In this document: piece by piece, positions 35,144 through 44,422 of the stretch
Position numbering within the stretch: the first letter of the stretch is position 1
Layout of the letters: the number at the start of each line of letters is the position of its first letter
The notes under the pieces: model-generated
The model's input: only the letters and a program-made list of their open reading frames with translations
The model's database searches: none
What the model was told of the DNA's origin: nothing
Program-made: the position numbers and the translations under genes
From: Rhizobium leguminosarum
GTDB lineage: Bacteria; Pseudomonadota; Alphaproteobacteria; Rhizobiales; Rhizobiaceae
Direction of reading: 5' to 3'
Assembly (NCBI RefSeq): GCF_017876795.1
Contig: NZ_JAGIOR010000003.1
Location: forward strand, 62,001-126,000
Length of the DNA stretch: 64,000 nucleotides

Positions 35144-36058
35144 ATGGCAGAGGCCAGCATCTACGAAATCCACGACCCGCGCTTCCGGCAGTTGATCGTG
35201 ACGAGCGCCGCTCTCGACGAACTTTATTCCGGTTGCCGCTGGGCGGAGGGTCCCGTCTGGTTCAACGATGCGAACCAGCTGCTGTGGAGCGACATTCCCA
35301 ATCAGCGCATGCTGCGATGGACGCCCGAGAGTGGTGTCTCCGTCTACCGGCAACCCTCCAACTTCGCCAACGGCCATACACGCGATCGGCAGGGGCGGCT
35401 GATCTCCTGTGAACATGGCGCCCGCCGCGTCACGCGCACCGAGGTCGATGGCTCGATCACCGTGCTCGCCGATCGTTTCGAGGGCGCCAGGCTGAATTCG
35501 CCGAACGACGTGGTGGTGAAATCCGACGGCACGATCTGGTTCACCGACCCCACCTACGGCATCATGTCCGACTACGAAGGCTATCGCGCCGTACCGGAGC
35601 AGCCGACCCGCAACGTCTACCGGCTCGATCCGGCGACCGGGGGGCTTGCGACTGTCGCCACCGATTTCATCCAGCCGAACGGCCTTGCCTTCTCCCCTGA
35701 CGAGACAATTCTCTACGTGGCGGATTCGGCGGCAAGCCATGATGAGAGCCTGCCGCGCCATATAAGGGCTTTCGACGTTGTCGACGGCCTCAGGCTTCAA
35801 AACGGCCGCGTCTTCTGCCTGATCGACAACGGCATTCCCGACGGCATCCGCACCGATGTGAACGGAAACCTCTGGTCGAGTGCCGGTGATGGCGTGCATT
35901 GTTTCGATCCGGCCGGCAAACTGATCGGTAAGATCCGCGTGCCGCAAACCGTCGCGAACCTCACCTTCGGTGGTCCCAAGCGCAACCGGCTGTTCATTGC
36001 GGCGACGCATTCGGTTTATTCGGTCTATGTCGCAGTCAGCGGTGCGCAGCTGCCGTGA
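35144..36058 (+). CDS. SMP-30/gluconolactonase family protein
   Basis: A 304-residue cytoplasmic beta-propeller starting MAEASIYEIHDPRFRQLIV. Motifs: CRWAEGPVWF (metal-binding Glu), SNFANGHTRDRQGRLISCEH, LNSPNDVVVKSDGTIWFTDPTYGI (Asn/Asp ligands) and QPNGLAFSPDETILYVADS. These match the calcium/zinc-dependent lactonases that open aldonolactones. As the last gene of the transporter operon it indicates that the imported substrate is a sugar oxidised through a lactone. Confidence 0.88.
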   Translation: MAEASIYEIHDPRFRQLIVTSAALDELYSGCRWAEGPVWFNDANQLLWSDIPNQRMLRWTPESGVSVYRQPSNFANGHTRDRQGRLISCEHGARRVTRTEVDGSITVLADRFEGARLNSPNDVVVKSDGTIWFTDPTYGIMSDYEGYRAVPEQPTRNVYRLDPATGGLATVATDFIQPNGLAFSPDETILYVADSAASHDESLPRHIRAFDVVDGLRLQNGRVFCLIDNGIPDGIRTDVNGNLWSSAGDGVHCFDPAGKLIGKIRVPQTVANLTFGGPKRNRLFIAATHSVYSVYVAVSGAQLP

Positions 36059-36310
36059 GAGCGTGATTCTTGGCGGACGCCCCCCGGTAGGAGGGCTCGT
36101 TGCCTCGTCAATGCTTGACGGTCCGGTCGCCGCGGTCGCCCTCACCGGGCTTCGCTTTGGTCGCTTGGTGATGTCGTTCATCCCTGTGGTTGCCATCTCC
36201 TTAGAACGCACGCCACGGCAAAAAGACGCATGGAATCAAAAGCATCTCGCGACTCGCAAAACGGGAAACTTAGGCGCGTTAAGTGCTTGAATTTAGATTC
36301 GTTTTGATTC
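36059..36310. other. Intergenic stretch without a gene
   Basis: No credible ORF or clear terminator was found between the lactonase stop and the stress promoter of the ku operon. The segment CGTCAATGCTTGACGGTCCGG contains the short inverted repeat CGTCAA/TTGACG, which could be a weak terminator. Confidence 0.4.
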
Positions 36311-36335
36311 GGAACAAAAGGCGGGGTGAGCCGTT
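36311..36335 (+). promoter_or_regulatory. EcfG/RpoE2-type general stress promoter of the ku operon
   Basis: GGAAC at 36311-36315 and CGTT at 36332-36335 are separated by exactly 16 bp. This is the consensus GGAAC-N16/17-CGTT of alphaproteobacterial EcfG sigma factors. It stands 33 bp before the first ku start codon. Confidence 0.8.
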
Positions 36336-36368
36336 GACTCGCGTTGGTTGCGTGAGGGAGCCGGGTCG

Positions 36369-37265
36369 ATGGTTGCGCCGCGAGCGAATTGGAAAGGCTA
36401 TATCAAGTTCGGAGAAGTCGCGTTTCCCGTTGCGCTCTACACGGCCGCATCCTCTTCCGAACGGATCGCCTTCAATACCTTGAACCGAAAGACCGGCAAT
36501 CGTGTCCGGCGCGAGTTCGTCGATAGCGAAACCGGCGATGCCGTCGAGCGCGACGATCAGGTCAAGGGTTTCGAGATTGAGGATGGGCGATATGTCGTCC
36601 TCGAACCCGACGAAGTCGCGGCCGCAATTCCAAACAGCGACAAGACACTGAAGGTCGAAGCGTTCATTCCCATTGATGAGGTCGACGACGTCTATTTCGA
36701 CAAGCCCTATTATCTTGCTCCCGACAAGATGGGCAGCGATGCCTACAAGCTGCTGCGCGACGGCATGACGAAAGCCAAGGTCGCCGCAATCGCCCGCACG
36801 GTTTTGTTCAGGCGCCTGCGCACCGTTCTCATTCGGCCGCACGGCAGCGGTCTCATTGGCTCCACCTTGAACTACGACTATGAGGTCCGTTCGTCGGAAA
36901 AGGCTTTCGAGGAGATGCCGGATCTGAAGATCGAGGGTGAGATGCTGGAGCTTGCCAAACACATCATCAATACGAAAAAAGGCCAGTTTGATCCCAAGCA
37001 GTTCGAAGACCGTTATGAAAAGGCGGTGGTGGAGCTGGTGAAGGCGAAGATAGAGGGCCGGACGCTGCCGAAGAAGAAGGCGGTCGCGGCGTCCAAACCG
37101 AGCGATCTTCTGCAGGCGTTGCGTGAAAGTGCGGGAATGTCCGCGCCTGCCAAGACCAAACGCACCGCGGCCAACGCCAATGCCGGCAAGAGCAGGCAAA
37201 AAGCCACTCGGGCGTCCGGATCCAAGGGCCGCAGCACCGGCGCCCACCAACGCCGTGCCAGCTGA
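36369..37265 (+). CDS. ku: Ku protein 1 (non-homologous end joining)
   Basis: A 298-residue protein; ATG 36369 (MVAPRANWKGYIKFGEVAF) fits the family start better than the upstream in-frame codon at 36348. The Ku core runs through FNTLNRKTGNRVRREFVDSE, VKGFEIEDGRYVVL, IPIDEVDDVYFDKPYYLAPDK and FEDRYEKAVVELVKAKIEG. A Lys/Ala-rich basic tail (about residues 245-298) resembles the DNA-binding extensions of bacterial Ku. It binds DNA ends and recruits LigD. It is first in a three-gene operon behind a stress promoter. Confidence 0.94.
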   Translation: MVAPRANWKGYIKFGEVAFPVALYTAASSSERIAFNTLNRKTGNRVRREFVDSETGDAVERDDQVKGFEIEDGRYVVLEPDEVAAAIPNSDKTLKVEAFIPIDEVDDVYFDKPYYLAPDKMGSDAYKLLRDGMTKAKVAAIARTVLFRRLRTVLIRPHGSGLIGSTLNYDYEVRSSEKAFEEMPDLKIEGEMLELAKHIINTKKGQFDPKQFEDRYEKAVVELVKAKIEGRTLPKKKAVAASKPSDLLQALRESAGMSAPAKTKRTAANANAGKSRQKATRASGSKGRSTGAHQRRAS

Positions 37266-37279
37266 TCGAGGAGGAAGTG

Positions 37280-38110
37280 ATGGCGCCCCGCCCCCACTGG
37301 AAAGGCTATCTGAAGCTGTCGCTGGTAACCTGCCCCGTCCAGATGATGCCGGCCACGTCGGAAAACGAAAAGGTACGCTTCCACACGTTGAACCGGGAAA
37401 CCCGGAACCGCGTCGTGAGCCGCTATGTCGATTCCGTCACCGGCAAGGAGGTCAAGGACGAGGACGAGGTCAAGGGCTATCAGCGCGGTGAGAACGAGTA
37501 TGTGATCCTCGAAGACGAGGAGCTGGAAAACGTCGCGCTGGATAGTACCAGGACCATCGACATCGAGGTCTTCGCACCGCGTGACGGTGTCGAGTGGATC
37601 TGGCTCGATACGCCCTATTACCTCTCTCCGGACGACCCGGTCGGTGAGGAGGCGTTCACCGTCATCCGCGACGCCATGGCGGCCGAGAATATGGTCGGTA
37701 TTTCCAGACTGGTGATCTCGAGGCGGGAACGCGCCGTCATGCTCGAGCCACGCGGCAAGGGTATCGTGCTCTGGACGCTGCGCTACGGTGACGAGGTTCG
37801 CGACGCCGAGACCTATTTCGAGAAGGTCGATGACGACGCAGCCGATAGCGAGATGATGCCCTTGGTTCAGCAACTCATCAAAAAGCAGACGCAGCACTGG
37901 AGCCCGAAAATGGTCTCCGATCCGGTTCAGGACAAGCTCCTCGACATCATCGACGCGAAGCGGAAGCAGATGAAAAAGCCGGGCAAGGCGAAGCCTAAGA
38001 CGAGGGAAAAGGAAGAGCCGGCGCCGAGCAACGTCATCAACATCATGGATGCGCTTCGCAAGTCGGTCGAAGCGGAAAATCGCTCCGGGAAGGGCAAACA
38101 TCCATCATGA
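37280..38110 (+). CDS. ku: Ku protein 2
   Basis: A 276-residue Ku starting MAPRPHWKGYLKLSLVTCPV, with GAGGAGG just upstream. Core: FHTLNRETRNRVVSRYVDSV, VKGYQRGENEYVIL, FAPRDGVEWIWLDTPYYLSPD and QDKLLDIIDAKRKQMKKPGK. It ends in a basic tail. It is clearly divergent from Ku1, so the pair probably forms a heterodimer, as proposed for paired rhizobial Ku proteins. Its stop overlaps the ligase start by 4 bp. Confidence 0.93.
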   Translation: MAPRPHWKGYLKLSLVTCPVQMMPATSENEKVRFHTLNRETRNRVVSRYVDSVTGKEVKDEDEVKGYQRGENEYVILEDEELENVALDSTRTIDIEVFAPRDGVEWIWLDTPYYLSPDDPVGEEAFTVIRDAMAAENMVGISRLVISRRERAVMLEPRGKGIVLWTLRYGDEVRDAETYFEKVDDDAADSEMMPLVQQLIKKQTQHWSPKMVSDPVQDKLLDIIDAKRKQMKKPGKAKPKTREKEEPAPSNVINIMDALRKSVEAENRSGKGKHPS

Positions 38111-39162
38111 CGCGTTCGCGCCGCCCCTCATTGCCATTCCTTAACGAGTCCAACACAACGCTGCAGTCTCGTCCGATCCGCAAACGCGATCCTGACCAGC
38201 CAAGCCTTCCACTTGATCCAATGCCCTCGAGAATCGAGCCCTGCCTTGCGCTGCTGAAACCCACTGTGCCGCTGGGGCCGGATTGGCTCTACGAGGCGAA
38301 GTGGGATGGCTACCGGCTGGCGATCCACATCGAGCCGAAGAGCGTTCGTGTCATCACGCGCGGCGGCCATGACTGGACCGACCGCTTTCCCACCATCGCC
38401 ACGGCAGCCAAAGAACTGGGCGTGGCCACCGCCATACTGGACGGGGAAGCGGTTGTTATGGGCGAGCACGGCCGATCGGACTTCGGCGCGTTGCAACGTT
38501 CGCTCGGAGGTCGAGGCGGCAAGCGGGTCTCGACCGAGTCCATTCTCTACGCCTTCGACCTTTTGTATCTTGACGGGCATGACCTCACCGGCACCGAGCT
38601 CGCCGTGCGTCGGCACCTTCTTGAAGACCTGATACCGGAGGGTGGCAATGGGAAGATCCGCTTTTCCGAAGAGATAGACCTGCCGGCCGAAGACCTCCTC
38701 GAGCATGCCTGCCATCATCGGCTGGAAGGCATCATCGCCAAGCATCGCGACCGGCCCTACCGCAGTGGCCGCACGGGCGACTGGCTGAAGATCAAGTGCG
38801 TTGAGAGCGAGAGCTTCATGATCGTCGGCTACGAACAATCGGCATCCGCCCGCGGCGGCATCGGCAGTCTGCTGCTCGCCGGCAAGAAGGGTTTCGACTG
38901 GATTTCAGTGGGGTCGGTCGGAACCGGTTTCAGTGCCAGTGATGCCGAGCACCTGAAAAAGATGCTCGACCGGTTGAAGACGAACCGGCCGGTCGTTCCC
39001 CTGAAGGGCAAGCGCTACGTCTTCGTGCAGCCGACCCTAATCGCCGAGATCGAGTTTCGCGGCTGGACGGATGACGGCAGTCTCCGCCACGCCTCGTATA
39101 AGGGGCTTCGAGAAATTCAGGACAACGCGGCTGTCTTCGATATGAGCGGCTTCGGCCGTTGA
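38107..39162 (+). CDS. ligD: ATP-dependent DNA ligase, LigD-type, ligase domain only
   Basis: A 351-residue ligase. The adenylation motif is YEAKWDGYRLAIH, with the catalytic Lys in KxDGxR form. Further motifs are AILDGEAVVMGEHG, YAFDLLYLDGHDL, LEGIIAKHRDRPYRSGRTGDWLKIKC and an OB-fold ending in EIEFRGWTDDGSLRHASYKGLRE. Full-length LigD proteins also carry nuclease (PE) and polymerase domains; neither is present. The protein would seal ends held by the two Ku proteins encoded immediately upstream, with processing left to other enzymes. Confidence 0.93.
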   Translation: MTRSRRPSLPFLNESNTTLQSRPIRKRDPDQPSLPLDPMPSRIEPCLALLKPTVPLGPDWLYEAKWDGYRLAIHIEPKSVRVITRGGHDWTDRFPTIATAAKELGVATAILDGEAVVMGEHGRSDFGALQRSLGGRGGKRVSTESILYAFDLLYLDGHDLTGTELAVRRHLLEDLIPEGGNGKIRFSEEIDLPAEDLLEHACHHRLEGIIAKHRDRPYRSGRTGDWLKIKCVESESFMIVGYEQSASARGGIGSLLLAGKKGFDWISVGSVGTGFSASDAEHLKKMLDRLKTNRPVVPLKGKRYVFVQPTLIAEIEFRGWTDDGSLRHASYKGLREIQDNAAVFDMSGFGR

Positions 39163-39231
39163 GGATCACGATCGCCGGTGGTCCCCTTGGGAAGCTCCAA
39201 ATCCGAAGCGGCAAGCCGGGCGGCAGCAGCC

Positions 39232-40422
39232 TCAGACGTCGTCCTGAAGGTAGCGCTCCGCGAGCCTTGCCCACATTGCCGCGCCAACCGTCAGGCTGGC
39301 ATCGGCGAAGTCGTATTTGGCGCTATGCAGCATGGCGGAATTCATGCCATTGCCGAGACGCAGGAAGCTGCCCGGCTTGTGCTCGAGAAAGTGTGAAAAA
39401 TCCTCGCTGCCGGGAATGAGCGGGCAAGTCGCGACTTTGTCTTCGCCGATCAGTTCAATCGCGACGATCCGGGCAAAATCCGTCTCGACAGGCGAATTGA
39501 CGACGACAGGATTACCGCGATCGTAGTCGATCTCGATCGAAGCATCGTGACCTTCGGCCACTGAGCGGGCCAGCTTGGTGATGCGCTCCTGCAGAAGATC
39601 GCGGATGCGCGGCTCGAAGGAGCGCACGCTCAATGCGAGCTTGGCATGTTCCGGAATGACGTTGACCGCATCGCCGGCATGGATCGTGCCGACGGTAATG
39701 ACCGCCGTCTGGGTCGGATCAAGGTTGCGCGAGATGATTGTCTGCAGCGAGACGACGAGGTTGCATGCCACGACAATGGGATCGATGGTCAGGTGCGGGC
39801 GCGAGGCATGGCCGCCTTTGCCCTTGATGGTGATATTGACGGTATCCGACGCCGCCATCATTGGGCCGGATCGCAGCAGAAGGGTGCCTTCGGGAGCGCC
39901 GGGGTGATTGTGCAGACCAAAGATTGCGTCGAACGGAAACCGCTCGAACAGGCCGTCGGCGATCATCGCCTGGGCGCCGCTATTCTTGCCCGCCTCTTCC
40001 GCCGGTTGGAAGATCAGTGTCACCGTGCCGCTGAAGCGGCGGGTGCGGGCGAGATATTCGGCTGCGCCGAGCAGGACGGTCGTGTGGCCGTCATGGCCGC
40101 AGGCATGCATCTTACCGGGAGTGTTGCTGGCATAGGAAAGCCCGGTTTCCTCGACGATCGGCAAGGCATCCATATCGGCGCGGATGGCGATACTCTTGCC
40201 ACCCTTGCCGGCGCTAAGCCGAGCGACAACGCCATGGCCCCCGACATTGCGGGTTACGTCATAGCCCCAGCCTTCCAGCTTTTCGGCGACATAACGCGCC
40301 GTTTCCGCTTCTTCGAAAGAGAGTTCCGGACGAGCATGCAGGTACTGGCGGGTCGCCTTCAGCTCCGCCTCCATCGCTTCGAAATCGGAAACGCGGGCAT
40401 AGGCATTATCGAGCATGGGCAT
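39232..40422 (-). CDS. M20-family amidohydrolase (hippurate/N-acyl amino acid hydrolase type)
   Basis: A 396-residue cytoplasmic hydrolase (ATG 40422; a GTG two codons earlier is possible). Metal-site motifs: IRADMDALPI, HACGHDGHTTVLLGAAEYL, FQPAEEAGKNSGAQAMI, LHNHPGAPEGTLLLR and the late SEDFSHFLEH. The dimerisation domain (VNITIKGKGGHASRPHLTIDP) is also typical. These enzymes split N-acylated amino acids. It directly follows the amino-acid ABC ATPase, so it probably processes an imported N-acyl or conjugated amino acid. Confidence 0.9.
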   Translation of the reverse strand: MPMLDNAYARVSDFEAMEAELKATRQYLHARPELSFEEAETARYVAEKLEGWGYDVTRNVGGHGVVARLSAGKGGKSIAIRADMDALPIVEETGLSYASNTPGKMHACGHDGHTTVLLGAAEYLARTRRFSGTVTLIFQPAEEAGKNSGAQAMIADGLFERFPFDAIFGLHNHPGAPEGTLLLRSGPMMAASDTVNITIKGKGGHASRPHLTIDPIVVACNLVVSLQTIISRNLDPTQTAVITVGTIHAGDAVNVIPEHAKLALSVRSFEPRIRDLLQERITKLARSVAEGHDASIEIDYDRGNPVVVNSPVETDFARIVAIELIGEDKVATCPLIPGSEDFSHFLEHKPGSFLRLGNGMNSAMLHSAKYDFADASLTVGAAMWARLAERYLQDDV

Positions 40423-40494
40423 GAACACATCCAGTCGTGATCGAAAAGAACCATTGCTCCGGCCCGGCGGGTCGAAGCAGCTGAGGGGTGCCGG

Positions 40495-41274
40495 TCAGAG
40501 AAACCGGGCGAGAAAGGCCTGGGTGCGAGGATGTTGCGGATTGCCGATGACGTCCTCAGGCTTGCCCATCTCGACGACATTGCCGCCGTCCATGAACACG
40601 ACCCGATCGGCCGCCTCCCGGGCGAAACCGATTTCGTGGGTAACGACGATCATCGTCAGGCCTTGCTTGGCGAGATCGCGCATGGTGGCCAGCACTTCGC
40701 CGACCAGCTCCGGGTCGAGCGCAGAGGTGGGCTCATCGAACAGCATCAGCTTCGGCTTGATCGCAAGGGCGCGGGCGATGGCGACGCGCTGCTGCTGACC
40801 GCCGGAGAGCTGGCGAGGATAGCTGGCCGCCTTTTCCGACAGACCAACCCGCTCCAAAAGCCGCATGGCATTCTCCGTCGCAGCCTTGCGACTTTCCCCG
40901 TGCACGCCGACCGGGGCCTCGACGATGTTCTGTAGCACCGTCATATGCGGATAGAGATTGAACTGCTGGAACACCATGCCGATCTTGCGCCGTTGGCGGG
41001 CGATCCTGTTGCTGGACAGCTTCTCCAGCCGGTCTTTGCGGACGCGATAGCCGATCTGTTCGCCATCGACTTCGATGAACCCCTTATTGATCGCTTCGAG
41101 ATGATTGATGCAGCGTAGGAAGGTCGATTTTCCCGATCCGGACGGGCCGAGCACCACGACGACTTCACCCGGCATGACGTCGAGGTCGATCCCCTTCAGC
41201 ACGTCGAGCTGGTCGAAGGACTTGTGGACGTTGCGGGCCCTGACGAGAGGCTTTGTGGTTTCGGCAGCGGTCAA
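40495..41274 (-). CDS. Amino-acid ABC transporter ATPase
   Basis: A 259-residue GlnQ/HisP-type ATPase. The likely start is TTG at 41274 ([20 protein letters not shown]), seven bases after GAGGAGG and overlapping the permease stop. Motifs: Walker [16 protein letters not shown]-loop [18 protein letters not shown], signature [15 protein letters not shown], Walker [15 protein letters not shown] and switch VVTHEIGFA. All are intact, but the permease and binding-protein genes it belongs with are broken by IS6 copies, so the transporter is probably not functional. Confidence 0.93.
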   Translation of the reverse strand: MTAAETTKPLVRARNVHKSFDQLDVLKGIDLDVMPGEVVVVLGPSGSGKSTFLRCINHLEAINKGFIEVDGEQIGYRVRKDRLEKLSSNRIARQRRKIGMVFQQFNLYPHMTVLQNIVEAPVGVHGESRKAATENAMRLLERVGLSEKAASYPRQLSGGQQQRVAIARALAIKPKLMLFDEPTSALDPELVGEVLATMRDLAKQGLTMIVVTHEIGFAREAADRVVFMDGGNVVEMGKPEDVIGNPQHPRTQAFLARFL

Positions 41275-41429
41275 TGGCTTGCCTCCTCGACAAGGGTCTC
41301 GATTTGGCCGCGGCGGTATTGTTGCGCCGTTCGCTGCGGCCGTAATAGGCCTCGATATAACTCTGGCCGAGATTGAGGATCGAGGTGATGAAGAGGTACC
41401 AGAGGACTGCGACAAGCAGCATCGGCACG
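41271..41429 (-). pseudogene. Amino-acid ABC permease, C-terminal fragment
   Basis: From the IS6 boundary (41429) it reads [20 protein letters not shown] and [16 protein letters not shown] second frame then continues [16 protein letters not shown], with the TGA stop overlapping the ATPase TTG. It is the exact continuation of the fragment at 42,826-43,603: both abut IS6 copies at the same 8-bp sequence (CGTGCCGA). A small frameshift near 41,335 seems present in addition. The two pieces are now on opposite strands. Confidence 0.8.
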
Positions 41430-42248
41430 GGCACTGTAACGTTAACCGGGCGTCGAGCAAAATGTGGGATCTGGCGGCATGACCCGACTTGCCCGTGATC
41501 CTCTTTATCGTCGCCACCGATTTCCAGCCGATGTGATTGCACATGCCGTTTGGCTTTATTTCCGGTTTCCGCTCAGTCTGCGCATGGTCGAGGATATGCT
41601 GGCGGCGCGTGGGGTCATCGTATCTCACCAAACCGTGAGGCTCTGGGCTGAGAAATTCGGAGGGCACTTTGCCAACGATATCCGGAAGCGATCGACCGGC
41701 AAGCTCGGCGACAAATGGCACCTCGATGAGGTCGTCATCTCCATTGGCGGCAAGAAACACTGGCTTTGGCGCGCCGTCGATCAGGACGGCTTCGTCCTTG
41801 ATGTTCTGGTCCAGAACCGCCGAAATGTCAAAGCTGCAAAGCGTCTGATGCGAAAGCTTCTGAAAGGGCAAGGTCGTTCACCGCGTGTGATGATCACCGA
41901 CAAACTTCGGTCCTATGGCGCCGCAAAACGCGATATCATGCCAGGTGTCGAGCATCGCTCGCACAAGGGATTGAACAATCGTGCTGAGAATTCTCATCAA
42001 CCGACCCGGCGGCGAGAACGGATCATGAAGGGCTTCAAGTCAGCCCGACATCTCCAGCGTTTTGCTTCAATTCATGACCCTGTTGCCAACCTTTTTCACA
42101 TTCCACGCCACGAGATCTCATCAGACCATCACCGCGAACTGAGAACCGAAGCTATGCAGATGTGGAACGAAATCGCACGCCTGCAAACCGCATAAGCGAA
42201 AGCCGTGGGACCCCATTTTTGACTAGTGCCGATTAACTTTACAGTGCC
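41430..42248 (+). mobile_element. IS6-family element, copy 1
   Basis: An 819-bp element with ends GGCACTGTAACGTTAACCGG and, inverted, GGCACTGTAAAGTTAATCGG. The left flank TCGGCACG is the complement of the left flank of copy 2; the right flank ATTCCGGC equals the left flank of copy 3. So its two flanks come from two different target sites, the mark of an intramolecular rearrangement. It carries GTC at the variable Val codon (near 41,590). Confidence 0.95.
41479..42195 (+). CDS. IS6-family transposase (copy 1)
   Basis: A 238-residue transposase from ATG 41479; a GTG at 41464 would add five residues. Short zinc/HTH-like N-terminus ([33 protein letters not shown]), then the DDE core: [24 protein letters not shown] and [16 protein letters not shown]. 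This matches IS26-type IS6 enzymes, which move by replicative transposition with 8-bp target duplications. No frameshift. Confidence 0.95.
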   Translation: MTRLARDPLYRRHRFPADVIAHAVWLYFRFPLSLRMVEDMLAARGVIVSHQTVRLWAEKFGGHFANDIRKRSTGKLGDKWHLDEVVISIGGKKHWLWRAVDQDGFVLDVLVQNRRNVKAAKRLMRKLLKGQGRSPRVMITDKLRSYGAAKRDIMPGVEHRSHKGLNNRAENSHQPTRRRERIMKGFKSARHLQRFASIHDPVANLFHIPRHEISSDHHRELRTEAMQMWNEIARLQTA

Positions 42249-42829
42249 ATTCCGGCCGATACCAGTTCGCCTTCGGCCCGATCGGTGACTTCAAGACCCG
42301 CGAAGAAGCCAATGATTTCGTCGACTGGGTTCAGGAATACGTGGTCTTTTCCGTCCAGAAGGGCAATCCGAAGGCCATCGGTTCACTCGACAGCGCCTGC
42401 GGCAATCGTATTGCTGTCATGGCCGGCGGCTCCGCCGAAAAGGTGATCCAGGCTCAGGTCGAAAAGTGCAAGACGGACGGCAAGCCCGCGCTTGAAGTGC
42501 AGTCCTACACCGACCAGCCGAGCTCGATCCTGGCGGTCCGCTCCAAACGCGCCGATGCCTTCTTCTCCTCGCAGGCGCCGCTGACCTATTTCGTGTCTCA
42601 GGCAAACGGCCAGCTGGAACTGAGCGGCGTCGGCCAGAAGAATGGGTTCGACGATCTCTATCCGGGCGCCGTCGTGCCGAAAGGCTCGCCGCTCGGCCCC
42701 GTTCTGCTCGACGCGATCAAGGCCTTGATGGATAACGGCACCTATGCCGCCATCATGAAAAAGTGGGGTCTTGAGAACAACATGATCAAGCAGCCCGGCC
42801 TCAATCTTGGTGGAGCCCTGCCGAAATGA
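42249..42829 (+). pseudogene. Amino-acid ABC binding protein, C-terminal fragment
   Basis: Open from the IS boundary: GRYQFAFGPIGDFKTREEAN, FVDWVQEYVVFSVQKGNPK, ... ALPK. It is a periplasmic amino-acid-binding (SBP_bac_3) C-terminal lobe with KRADAFFSSQAPLTYF and YPGAVVPKGSPL. The N-terminal half is at 46,776-47,093; both abut an IS6 end at ATTCCGGC, and joining them gives GINSGRYQF in frame. Its stop overlaps the permease ATG. Confidence 0.9.
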
Positions 42830-43603
42830 GCAATGACCGCACGACTGCCACACCGCCTTCGGGCGGCGTGGACTTTCGGGATGTCGCCAACGCCCACAAG
42901 CCCTTTCGAACGGGCCGGCTCGTCCTGTGGGCGGTCGTGCTCCTCGTTGCCGCGAACTTCCTGTGGATCGTCGCCCACAACGATAATTTCGGCTGGCCTG
43001 TTGTCGCGGCCTATTTCTTCGATCCGACAGTCATCAAAGGCCTTTACGTCAGCCTGGGCCTAACTGTGGTCGCGATGGCCATCGGCATCGTTCTCGGCCT
43101 CGGCCTGGCGATCGCTCGGTTGTCGAACGACCGGCTCGCAAGGTCGCTGGCATCGCTGTTCATCTGGTTCTTTCGCGGCACGCCGCTGCTGGTGCAGCTG
43201 ATCCTCTGGTACAATCTCTCAACCCTTTTTCCCGAACTTTCGATCGCCATTCCGTTCGGCCCGACGCTGGCGAGCTGGGAGACCAATTCGGTGATCACGC
43301 CAATGACGGCGGCGATCGGCGGCTTGGCTTTGAACGAAGCGGCCTACATGGCCGAGATCATTCGCGGCGGCCTTCTCTCCGTCGATCGCGGCCAGTTCGA
43401 GACGGCGGAAGCGTTCGGCATGACCAAGGGCAGGGCGCTGTGGCGGATCATCATTCCGCAGGCGATGCGCTCGATCGTTCCGCCGACGGGCAACCAGCTG
43501 ATCAGCATGATCAAAGCGACTTCGCTCGTCAGCGTCATCGCCATGGCCGATCTGCTCTATTCCGTCCAGTCGATCTACAATCGTACGTTCGAGATCGTGC
43601 CGA
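42826..43603 (+). pseudogene. Amino-acid ABC permease, N-terminal fragment
   Basis: Starts MSNDRTTATPPSGGVDFRDV and contains several membrane helices. It has the HisMQ-type permease signature with GLALNEAAYMAEIIRGGLLSVDRGQFETAEAFGMTK (the EAA-loop equivalent). It runs into IS6 copy 2 after QSIYNRTFEIVP. The missing end is at 41,271-41,429. About 85-90% of the protein is retained, but fused to IS sequence. Confidence 0.9.
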
Positions 43604-44422
43604 GGCACTGTAAAGTTAATCGGCACTAGTCAAAAATGGGGTCCCACGGCTTTCGCTTATGCGGTTTGCAGGCGTGCGATTTCGTTCCACATCTGCATAG
43701 CTTCGGTTCTCAGTTCGCGGTGATGGTCTGATGAGATCTCGTGGCGTGGAATGTGAAAAAGGTTGGCAACAGGGTCATGAATTGAAGCAAAACGCTGGAG
43801 ATGTCGGGCTGACTTGAAGCCCTTCATGATCCGTTCTCGCCGCCGGGTCGGTTGATGAGAATTCTCAGCACGATTGTTCAATCCCTTGTGCGAGCGATGC
43901 TCGACACCTGGCATGATATCGCGTTTTGCGGCGCCATAGGACCGAAGTTTGTCGGTGATCATCACACGCGGTGAACGACCTTGCCCTTTCAGAAGCTTTC
44001 GCATCAGACGCTTTGCAGCTTTGACATTTCGGCGGTTCTGGACCAGAACATCAAGGACGAAGCCGTCCTGATCGACGGCGCGCCAAAGCCAGTGTTTCTT
44101 GCCGCCAATGGAGATGACGACCTCATCGAGGTGCCATTTGTCGCCGAGCTTGCCGGTCGATCGCTTCCGGATATCGTTGGCAAAGTGCCCTCCGAATTTC
44201 TCAGCCCAGAGCCTCACGGTTTGGTGAGATACGATGACCCCACGCGCCGCCAGCATATCCTCTACCATGCGCAGACTGAGCGGAAACCGGAAATAAAGCC
44301 AAACGGCATGTGCAATCACATCGGCTGGAAATCGGTGGCGACGATAAAGAGGATCACGGGCAAGTCGGGTCATGCCGCCAGATCCCACATTTTGCTCGAC
44401 GCCCGGTTAACGTTACAGTGCC
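43604..44422 (-). mobile_element. IS6-family element, copy 2
   Basis: 819 bp, opposite in orientation to copies 1 and 3. Left flank CGTGCCGA (permease gene) pairs, inverted, with the left flank of copy 1. Right flank GGAGAACT lies in the MocR gene and has no partner in the window. It shares GTA at the variable Val codon with copy 3. Confidence 0.95.
43657..44373 (-). CDS. IS6-family transposase (copy 2)
   Basis: Same 238-residue protein as copy 1 with intact DDE residues. The only difference noticed between copies is silent (GTA for GTC in VEDML). Confidence 0.95.
   Translation of the reverse strand: MTRLARDPLYRRHRFPADVIAHAVWLYFRFPLSLRMVEDMLAARGVIVSHQTVRLWAEKFGGHFANDIRKRSTGKLGDKWHLDEVVISIGGKKHWLWRAVDQDGFVLDVLVQNRRNVKAAKRLMRKLLKGQGRSPRVMITDKLRSYGAAKRDIMPGVEHRSHKGLNNRAENSHQPTRRRERIMKGFKSARHLQRFASIHDPVANLFHIPRHEISSDHHRELRTEAMQMWNEIARLQTA

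Noticed and set aside
34223..36058. A 611-residue plus-strand ORF covering permease 2 and the lactonase
   Set aside because: Its first 300 residues are a His/Arg-rich alternative frame of the permease; the lactonase starts at 35144.
40495..41871. A 458-residue minus-strand ORF joining an ABC ATPase to an N-terminal part
   Set aside because: The N-terminal part is the antisense of IS6 copy 1 plus the permease end; the real ATPase starts at TTG 41274 with a good SD.
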